Below, piece by piece: positions 19,460 through 29,099 of a stretch of 64,000 nucleotides of DNA. This DNA is from Corynebacterium singulare (GTDB lineage: Bacteria; Actinomycetota; Actinomycetes; Mycobacteriales; Mycobacteriaceae). Position 1 is the stretch's first letter. Every line of letters starts with the position of its first letter. The DNA lies in NCBI RefSeq assembly GCF_000833575.1, contig NZ_CP010827.1:1785993-1849992 (forward strand). The letters are read 5' to 3'. The notes below the pieces were generated by a model. That model worked only from the letters and a program-made list of their open reading frames with translations, was not told the DNA's origin and did no database searches. A program made the translations under genes and the position numbers.

Positions 19460-21715
19460 ATGACTCAACAAGCCCCCTCCAGATTCCGCTACCGCTACGA
19501 CCTTGACGGCCTGCGTGGCATCGCGATCGCTTTGGTCGTGATTTACCACGTCTTCGTCGGACGCGTTTCCGGTGGCGTGGACGTCTTCCTGCTGCTGTCC
19601 GGTTACTTCTTCCTCGGTTCCCAGCTGCGCTACGCCGCCCGCCCCAATGCCTCGCTCAATCCGTGGTGGCCCATCTGGCGTACCATTCGCCGCCTCGTGC
19701 CGGCGCTAGTGCTCGTTATCGGCGCAAGCTATATCCTGGTTCGGCTTTTCGCTCCTGAGCTCATGAATACTGAGTTGACCAAGCAGATCACGGCAACGGT
19801 GTTCTACTACCAGAACTGGGAGCTCACCCGCCAGGACGCGGATTATGCTGCGGCATCAGCAACCACATCTCCGCTTCAGCACATGTGGTCCATGGCGGTG
19901 CAGGGCCAGTTTTACCTCATCGGTATCCTCTTTGCCCTCGTCCTTGCAGCGTTCATGCGTGTGCGCCCAAAGCCGTCCGGCCTCACTCCGCAACGCTTCC
20001 CCACCGTGAACTCCATCGCGGGCCCCATCCTCATCGTGGCAACGGTAGCGTCCTTCGCTTACGCCAGCCGCGACGGACTGTTCGGTACCCCGGCGAACTA
20101 CTACTCCACGTGGTCCCGTGCATGGGAGCTGACACTTGGCGCCGTCCTCGTGATTTATGGCTCGCGGCTGCGGATGCCGCAACACCTGTCGAACCTTGCC
20201 ACCGCCGTCGGCCTAGCCGCTCTTGCCGGTACGGGCCTCGTCATTTCTGACACGCTAGCATTCCCCGGACCACTATCTTTGCTGCCAATCGGCGGCGCGG
20301 TGCTCATCATCATCGGCTCCGGTGGTTCCTTCTCCCGCGTACTCACCTCGCGGCCATCACGCTGGCTCGGTGACATCGCTTACCCGCTGTACCTGTGGCA
20401 CTGGCCTCTGCTCATCATCTCCACGGTAGCCCTCGGTTTCGACACACCACCGTGGTGGCTGGGTGTCATCATCATTGCGGTATCGCTGGGTTTGGCGGAT
20501 CTGACGCACCGATTCGTCGAGAAGCCCCTGCGTCAGCACCGCAAACGCCCGCTTGCCGACGACCTCCCGGTCCGCCGCGGCCTTGCTGATCTGCGCACCA
20601 CTACTGGTGCCACACGCGCCGTCGGTGGCGTTGTCGTAGCTGCCTGCACCATCGCGCTCATTGCTATTCAACCCTTGTGGGCCCGCACCTTGGACGAGGC
20701 CGACGCTGAGGTTTTGAACCCAGCACTCTACCCAGGAGCGACCACTTTCCCCCTCAACATCACGCCCCCAGACAACGTAGCGGTCAAACCCGATCCCATT
20801 CTGGCGCGTGGCATCACCCCACCAGTGGCGGATAACTGGTGCTTCATCCCAGAAGACCAGCCCACCGACTTCTTCTTCGAGACACGCAGGGACGGCACAA
20901 CGCCGTGCGTCTTCGGCGATATGGACTCTGATGTCGAGGTGTACCTGGTCGGTGGCTCGCACGCCGAGCAGTATTCCTCCGCCCTTGACTACTTGGGCCG
21001 CGAAATGGGTTTTAAGCTCGTTCCCTTGACCCGTGTAGGTTGCCCAATCGTGTTGGGCGATGAGGTCGATGTGAAGCCTGAATGCGCCGAGTGGAGCAAG
21101 CACGTCGTCCAGCGCTTGATCGATGCCGACCCCGCGTTGGTGGTTTCCACCTCCACCCGCCCCGGACAGCCGTTCGGCCACGGCCCTGACGCCGTCCCTC
21201 CAGGATACAAAGCCTTCTGGGATGAGCTGGCCAAGCACGAGATTCCCTTCGTAGGTTTCCGCGACAATCCGTGGGGCTTTGACGATGAAGGCAATGGCCG
21301 CGAATTTGACGAATGCTACGTCGCGACGAAGGACTCCCTGGGCTGTGGCATGCGCTTCGAAGAGGTCTACGAGAGCTACGACCCCGGCGCTGCAGTTCTC
21401 TCCCAGTACAAAAACATGCTGGCTGTTGACACCTCCAAGTGGTTCTGCAATGACGCAGGCGACTGCCCCGTTGTCATCGGCAACGTGATGGTCTACCGCG
21501 ATATGCACCACTTCACTAAGGCCTTCGCCGATTCCATGATTCCGCTCATCCGGGACATCATCACGCCCATTCTCAACGGTGAAACGGTTCAGCAGGAGGC
21601 CCCGGAGATGCCCACGCAGGCCGCTGCGGCCGACACCACCACCGCGGCGCCACCTGCCCCGACCCCGCCGCGGCCAGTCCCGTACCCGATGTATCCGGCG
21701 GGCCAGGCAATCTAA
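19460..21715 (+). CDS. Acyltransferase-3 membrane protein with C-terminal SGNH domain
   Basis: A 751-residue OafA-like protein that would O-acetylate or otherwise O-acylate a cell-envelope sugar. It begins with RYRYDLDGLRGIAIALVVIYH, which carries the catalytic His region, and has about ten membrane helices to residue 400, including WRTIRRLVPAL and YPLYLWHWPLLI. The external domain has an SGNH block I variant VGGSHAEQYSSAL (Gly instead of the usual Asp before Ser) and block V DMHHFTKAFADSM. A Pro/Ala-rich tail closes it. Corynebacterial relatives include the trehalose monomycolate acetyltransferase TmaT, but many paralogues exist, so the substrate is not assigned. Confidence 0.9.
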   Translation: MTQQAPSRFRYRYDLDGLRGIAIALVVIYHVFVGRVSGGVDVFLLLSGYFFLGSQLRYAARPNASLNPWWPIWRTIRRLVPALVLVIGASYILVRLFAPELMNTELTKQITATVFYYQNWELTRQDADYAAASATTSPLQHMWSMAVQGQFYLIGILFALVLAAFMRVRPKPSGLTPQRFPTVNSIAGPILIVATVASFAYASRDGLFGTPANYYSTWSRAWELTLGAVLVIYGSRLRMPQHLSNLATAVGLAALAGTGLVISDTLAFPGPLSLLPIGGAVLIIIGSGGSFSRVLTSRPSRWLGDIAYPLYLWHWPLLIISTVALGFDTPPWWLGVIIIAVSLGLADLTHRFVEKPLRQHRKRPLADDLPVRRGLADLRTTTGATRAVGGVVVAACTIALIAIQPLWARTLDEADAEVLNPALYPGATTFPLNITPPDNVAVKPDPILARGITPPVADNWCFIPEDQPTDFFFETRRDGTTPCVFGDMDSDVEVYLVGGSHAEQYSSALDYLGREMGFKLVPLTRVGCPIVLGDEVDVKPECAEWSKHVVQRLIDADPALVVSTSTRPGQPFGHGPDAVPPGYKAFWDELAKHEIPFVGFRDNPWGFDDEGNGREFDECYVATKDSLGCGMRFEEVYESYDPGAAVLSQYKNMLAVDTSKWFCNDAGDCPVVIGNVMVYRDMHHFTKAFADSMIPLIRDIITPILNGETVQQEAPEMPTQAAAADTTTAAPPAPTPPRPVPYPMYPAGQAI

Positions 21716-21735
21716 GTCAAGCCCGCACACGCACA

Positions 21736-21764
21736 CGGCCCGTGGAGTTTCTCTCCACGGGCCG
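21736..21764. terminator. Hairpin between converging acyltransferase and ffh genes
   Basis: A perfect 12-bp stem CGGCCCGTGGAG / CTCCACGGGCCG with a 5-nt loop sits between the two stop codons. No T-run follows directly on either strand, so it may act with Rho or only as an mRNA end. Confidence 0.6.
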
Positions 21765-21778
21765 CTATCGTTCGGACG

Positions 21779-23398
21779 CTATTTCTTTTTTCCTTGACCG
21801 AAGTCAAGGTTGTTGAGGTCGATATTCTCCATGCCCTTCGGCATCTTCATATCACCAAGACCCGGCATTCCGCCGCCCCCCATCTGCTCTTGCATCTTCT
21901 GCAGCTCCTCCATGGACGGCATGCCGCCACCCATGCCCGGCATTCCCGGCATACCGCCACCGCCGCCGCGACGCTTCGGCGGCTTGCGCTTGCCGTTCTT
22001 GCCCTTGCGGCCCTTGGGCTTCTTCTTTGTTGCCGAGCGGCCACCGCCCATGCCCGGCATGCCAAAGCGGCCCGCCATCTGGCCCATCATCTTCTTGGCT
22101 TCAGTAAAGCGCTCGATGAGCTGGTTGACGTCGGAGACGGAGACACCGGAACCGTTAGCGATACGCTTGCGACGCGAAGCGTTGAGAATCTTCGGGTCTT
22201 CGCGCTCCTGTGGGGTCATACCACGAATGATGGCTTGAATGCGGTCGAGCTGCTTCTCATCGACCATATCGGCAATCTGGTTCATCTTGTTGCCGCCCGG
22301 CATCATCTTGAGCAGGTTGCCCATTGGGCCCAGGTTACGAACCATGAGCATCATGTCCAAGAAGTCATTGAGCGTCATGTCGCCCGAGCCCATCTTCTTG
22401 GCGGCTTCTTCCGCCTTGGACTGATCCAGCTTGGACTCCGCCTGCTCAATGAGTGTCAGGAGGTCACCCATGCCCAGGATGCGCGAGGACATGCGCTCCG
22501 GGTGAAAGACATCGAAATCCTCGAGCTTTTCACCGGTGGAGGCAAACATGATGGGCTTGCCCGTGACCTCACGGATGGACAGCGCTGCACCACCACGGGC
22601 GTCACCGTCCAGCTTGGTGAGGACGACACCGGTGAAGTCCACGCCATCACGGAAGGCCTCGGCGGTCTGGACGGCGTCCTGACCAATCATGGAATCGATG
22701 ACGAAGAGGACTTCGTCGGGGTTGACGGCGTCACGAATATTGCGCGCCTGCGTCATCAGGGTTTCGTCGATGCCGAGGCGGCCGGCGGTATCGATGATGA
22801 CGATGTCGTGTTGCGTGCGCTTGGCTTCTTCAATACCCTGCTTGGCGACGTCCACCGGATCACCATGCGAGGTACCCATCTCGTGTTCGAGGGAGTCCAG
22901 AGAGGTGCCCGGGTCCGGAGCGAAGACGTCGACGCCGGCGCGCTCACCGACGATCTGCAGCTGCTGCACGGCGCCTGGGCGCTGGAGGTCACAGGCCACG
23001 AGCATCGGGGCATGCCCCTTGGAAGCAAGGTGCTTCGAGAGCTTACCGGCGAGGGTGGTTTTACCAGCACCCTGGAGACCCGCAAGCATGATGACGGTCG
23101 GCGGGTTCTTCGCCAAGTTGAGGCGGCGGGTTTCACCACCGAGGATCTCAATGAGTTCCTCGTTGACAATCTTGACGACCTGCTGCGCCGGGTTGAGTGC
23201 CTCGGACACCTCTGCGCCGGCGGCACGTTCCTTGATGCGCTTGATGAAGCCGCGCACGACGGTGAGCGAGACATCGGCTTCGAGCAGCGCAAGGCGGATC
23301 TCGCGCGCGGTGGCATTGATGTCCGCTTCGGTCAGCTTGCCCTTGCCGCGCAGGCCTGACAGGGCTGATTGCAAGCGGTCAGACAAAGACTCAAACAC
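21779..23398 (-). CDS. ffh: Signal recognition particle GTPase Ffh
   Basis: The protein subunit of SRP; it binds signal sequences of nascent membrane proteins and docks with FtsY, encoded about 11 kb away. N domain FESLSDRLQSALSGLRGKGKL; G domain with GLQGAGKTTLAGKL (P-loop), ACDLQRPGAVQQL, DTAGRLGIDETL and TKLDGDARGGAAL; M domain with GMGDLLTLIEQA, SRRKRIANGSGVSVSDVN (RNA binding) and a long Gly/Met/Pro-rich tail with repeated GMPGMGG. The GTG at 23398 with GAGGGAG upstream gives the usual start; a TTG six codons earlier is unlikely. Confidence 0.97.
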   Translation of the reverse strand: MFESLSDRLQSALSGLRGKGKLTEADINATAREIRLALLEADVSLTVVRGFIKRIKERAAGAEVSEALNPAQQVVKIVNEELIEILGGETRRLNLAKNPPTVIMLAGLQGAGKTTLAGKLSKHLASKGHAPMLVACDLQRPGAVQQLQIVGERAGVDVFAPDPGTSLDSLEHEMGTSHGDPVDVAKQGIEEAKRTQHDIVIIDTAGRLGIDETLMTQARNIRDAVNPDEVLFVIDSMIGQDAVQTAEAFRDGVDFTGVVLTKLDGDARGGAALSIREVTGKPIMFASTGEKLEDFDVFHPERMSSRILGMGDLLTLIEQAESKLDQSKAEEAAKKMGSGDMTLNDFLDMMLMVRNLGPMGNLLKMMPGGNKMNQIADMVDEKQLDRIQAIIRGMTPQEREDPKILNASRRKRIANGSGVSVSDVNQLIERFTEAKKMMGQMAGRFGMPGMGGGRSATKKKPKGRKGKNGKRKPPKRRGGGGGMPGMPGMGGGMPSMEELQKMQEQMGGGGMPGLGDMKMPKGMENIDLNNLDFGQGKKK

Positions 23399-23446
23399 GT
23401 CGGAGTGCTCCCTCAACTATCGTCGATAATTTTTAACTCCCCCAGC

Positions 23447-26277
<2,831 letters not shown>

Positions 26278-26280
26278 GAT

Positions 26281-26571
26281 CTACCTCCTGCCCTTCGAAA
26301 TGATGCGGGCCATCGACAACGTTGGCAGCACGCCGGCGGCAATGCCCGCCAACATGGCGATGTCGTACACAATGGATGCATTGTTCGTCATGGCCCAAGA
26401 AAAGTACATGCACATCATGCCGTAAAAGACCATATCGCTCATCACGGTTCGTGTGAGCTCATCGCGGGAACGCAACGCCAACCCGAGGGCTGCGCACACG
26501 CAGGCTCCCATGATGAAAACGCACACGAAGACGACCCAATTGAAGGCGCTCCACGAGGCAAAATCAATCAT
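26281..26571 (-). CDS. mrpF: Mrp-type Na+(K+)/H+ antiporter subunit F
   Basis: A 96-residue protein with three predicted helices, fitting MnhF in length, order and topology; the block ALRSRDELTRTVMSDMVFY follows the first helix and is typical. Start overlaps mrpE by 4 bp. MrpF is required for full antiport activity in characterised complexes. Confidence 0.9.
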   Translation of the reverse strand: MIDFASWSAFNWVVFVCVFIMGACVCAALGLALRSRDELTRTVMSDMVFYGMMCMYFSWAMTNNASIVYDIAMLAGIAAGVLPTLSMARIISKGRR

Positions 26572-27119
26572 TTCTTGTCATCCTTTCGGGCCTTGGTTGG
26601 CACGGCGTGGCGCAGCGGCCACACGGAATATTTTTCAACCTCGTCAGCGGCCAACGGGGTGTCATCCGTCTGTGCAATGTCCGGGGCACGCATGTGACGG
26701 CCCAAGGTATCGAGGGTGTACTCGTAGAAGGTCGGAGCCAGCTCCGTCGTGGGACCCTGTCCCGGCACACCATAGTCAGTGCCTTTCACATGTGGGGCAA
26801 GGCGCTCTTCCATATCGGCAAGGTCCGCCACGATGCTCGCGGGATCATCACCCATCACGGCTTGGACAAGGACGATGCGCGGCAGGCCTTCCCTGACCGG
26901 CTCGCGGAGTCCCAGGGAGAGGGTCCCCGGCGTGGCGGTAATCGAGGAGGTAAACCAGAAGATCTCCCAAGCACTCGTCACGCGCAGCGGATAGCGCACG
27001 ACGACGGGGTGATAGTTGTTCTTTGGTTTAAAGGACTCCATGGCGAGCGAGAAGCCAGCCACGAAGATTTCCTTGATTAACCAAAACGCGTAAATTACTG
27101 AGTTCACGGCGGTCTTCAT
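26568..27119 (-). CDS. mrpE: Mrp-type Na+(K+)/H+ antiporter subunit E
   Basis: A 183-residue protein whose N-terminal half matches MnhE (WLIKEIFVAGFSLAMESF, then YPLRVTSAWEIFWFTSSITATPGTLSL). The C-terminal 90 residues are soluble and longer than in short homologues; they carry VLVQAVMGDDPASIVADLADMEERL. Starts on the base following the mrpD stop and overlaps mrpF. Confidence 0.9.
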   Translation of the reverse strand: MKTAVNSVIYAFWLIKEIFVAGFSLAMESFKPKNNYHPVVVRYPLRVTSAWEIFWFTSSITATPGTLSLGLREPVREGLPRIVLVQAVMGDDPASIVADLADMEERLAPHVKGTDYGVPGQGPTTELAPTFYEYTLDTLGRHMRAPDIAQTDDTPLAADEVEKYSVWPLRHAVPTKARKDDKK

Positions 27120-28661
27120 TTAACGGCCCTCCTGGATGGAGTCGATATCGGGTAGGGCTACGGGTTCATCACCCAGCACTGCGTGGGAATAGGCCTCCGT
27201 GTCCAGCAGGTCCGCCGAAGCCCCCATGGTGACCTCGATGAGAGGACCCGACAGAAGGAACATGGTCAGCGAACCCAGGATAAGGGCTGCCGAGGGCGCC
27301 ATGAGCTTCTTGCGGATAACCAGCTCCTTGGGCACTTTCTCCTTCGGCAGGTCCTTGCCCCAGAAGACACGGCGCCAGACGCGCAGCATCGACAGGAAGG
27401 CAGCGAAGGACGCAATGATGATGACCGCGATGACGGTCCACGCCCATCCCCCGCCAGTGCGGGCAATCTCGGCCACGATGAGAACCTTGCCCCACATGCC
27501 GGAGAACGGTGGGAATCCGACAACGGAGAAGGCACCGGCCGCAAAAATCCAGGCGATGATGGGATCTCGGCGCGCCAAGCCGGACAGCTTGTTGAGACGG
27601 CCCGTGCCGTAGGTCTCCTCGATGGCACCCGAGGCCAGGATGAGCGAACCCACCGTCAGCATGTGGTGAATCGTATAGAGAATACCGGCGGCGAGGGCAC
27701 GCTGCGCGTCGTGCGTGGTGAAGGCCATCATCACGAGAATGAAGGGCATGCCGTTGAGCATCTGGTAGCCCAAGACACGGCGGATGGAGTTCTCTGCCAG
27801 ACCGCCGAAGGAGCCGACAATCATCGAAATGATCATGACCACAATAATGAGGGTGCCCCAGCGCTCGTCCATATCGAACAGCTGAACCCACAGGCGGTAG
27901 AGCATGTACACCGCCACCTTGGTGTGCAGGCCGGAGAAGAGGCCCATGACGGCAGCCGACGTGCCTGGGTAGGTGCGTGGCAGCCAGGACTGGACGGGGA
28001 AGACACCAGCCTTGGCTGCAATAGCAATGACAATGATGCCGGCCGCCACGGTCACTGGGCCGTTGCCAGCCGCCGCGCCCTTGAGCGCGCCAAGGTTGAC
28101 CACACCCGTCACCGAATAGATGTAGCCCACACCGACAACGAGCAGCGTCGACGCAAACAGGTTCACCAACACGAAAGCGCGGCCTGCTGCCAAGCGCGAC
28201 CACGTTCCGGACATGGTGATAAGGCCATAGGACGGCAGCAGCATGACCTCAATGAACACGAAGAAGTTAAAGAGATCAGCGGTCAACAGGGCTCCGCACA
28301 CACCGGTAATCAAGATGAGCGTCAGCGAGGGATAGTAGCGAGACTTCGTCTCACCGCCGACGATGGCAAACCAGTTGGCCCCGAAGGCGACGATCATCGT
28401 CGTGATGAGCATCAGTGCCGAGAAGGTATCTGCCGCGAAGGCGATACCCGCGTTGCCCACATAGTTACCCACGCTGTGCGCCACCACGCCGTTGTTCATG
28501 GTGTAGAGCAGCAGCGCAAAGGAAGCGAAAATTCCCACGCCCGGAACGATGAGCATGATGGCATCACGCACGCGGTGCCACGGAGCAAGGAGCGCCAGCG
28601 CCGCCGATACGAGGGGAACCGCCGGGAAGAGCGGGAGGAGGGCGCTTACGGTGTCATACAT
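27120..28661 (-). CDS. mrpD: Mrp-type Na+(K+)/H+ antiporter subunit D
   Basis: A 513-residue proton-translocating membrane protein related to NuoM/NuoN of complex I. About 14 helices; conserved features are FVFIEVMLLPSYGLI (key Glu), a Lys in the helix IAIAAKAGVFPVQSWLPRTY, LGYQMLNGMPFILVM and GFPPFSGMWGKVLI. Adjacent to mrpC with no gap. The complex exchanges cytoplasmic Na+ or K+ for protons and supports pH and salt tolerance. Confidence 0.95.
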   Translation of the reverse strand: MYDTVSALLPLFPAVPLVSAALALLAPWHRVRDAIMLIVPGVGIFASFALLLYTMNNGVVAHSVGNYVGNAGIAFAADTFSALMLITTMIVAFGANWFAIVGGETKSRYYPSLTLILITGVCGALLTADLFNFFVFIEVMLLPSYGLITMSGTWSRLAAGRAFVLVNLFASTLLVVGVGYIYSVTGVVNLGALKGAAAGNGPVTVAAGIIVIAIAAKAGVFPVQSWLPRTYPGTSAAVMGLFSGLHTKVAVYMLYRLWVQLFDMDERWGTLIIVVMIISMIVGSFGGLAENSIRRVLGYQMLNGMPFILVMMAFTTHDAQRALAAGILYTIHHMLTVGSLILASGAIEETYGTGRLNKLSGLARRDPIIAWIFAAGAFSVVGFPPFSGMWGKVLIVAEIARTGGGWAWTVIAVIIIASFAAFLSMLRVWRRVFWGKDLPKEKVPKELVIRKKLMAPSAALILGSLTMFLLSGPLIEVTMGASADLLDTEAYSHAVLGDEPVALPDIDSIQEGR

Positions 28662-29099
28662 CTAGTTGTCCTCCCCGTGTTCGAGTTCCTTCAAACGATC
28701 CATCTTGTTAGCCGAGCGCTCCAGAATGTCACGATTCTGCGTGTCACGGCCCAACGTGGAGAAGGCATGGTCAATGGTGTTATCGTCCACCGGCTCGACC
28801 ACGTCCGTGTCGTCATTGGCGCCCATGGCCGCCAAAGTCAACAGGATGGTCGAGGTCGCCATAGAAATAACAACCGCGGTCAGGACGAAAGCCTGTGGAA
28901 GCGGATCTGCCATCTGGTCCATCGGAACCTGCGATGGGAAAGATTCCCCGCGGTAGGAGTACACACCTGTCGCCAACAACATGAGGTTGGCGCCGTGGCC
29001 AAAGGCCATCATGCCCAACACAATGTGGACAAGGCTGCGCTGTTGAATGAGGTAGACGGCACTGCCAATAAGCAGCGCGATGGTCAGTGCGAGGATCAT
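28662..29099 (-). CDS. mrpC: Mrp-type Na+(K+)/H+ antiporter subunit C
   Basis: A 145-residue NuoK-like protein with three helices and the family stretch LVHIVLGMMAFGHGANLMLLATG. A hydrophilic C-terminal tail of about 50 residues (DVVEPVDDNTIDHAFSTL) extends beyond the usual end. It overlaps the large mrpA gene by 4 bp. Confidence 0.93.
   Translation of the reverse strand: MILALTIALLIGSAVYLIQQRSLVHIVLGMMAFGHGANLMLLATGVYSYRGESFPSQVPMDQMADPLPQAFVLTAVVISMATSTILLTLAAMGANDDTDVVEPVDDNTIDHAFSTLGRDTQNRDILERSANKMDRLKELEHGEDN

Noticed and set aside
20357..21736. 459-codon open frame opposite the acyltransferase gene
   Set aside because: Antisense shadow of a gene with clear acyltransferase-3 and SGNH motifs; no ribosome-binding site or recognisable domain.
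21794..23359. 521-codon open frame opposite ffh
   Set aside because: His/Leu-rich shadow of the Ffh coding sequence without motifs.
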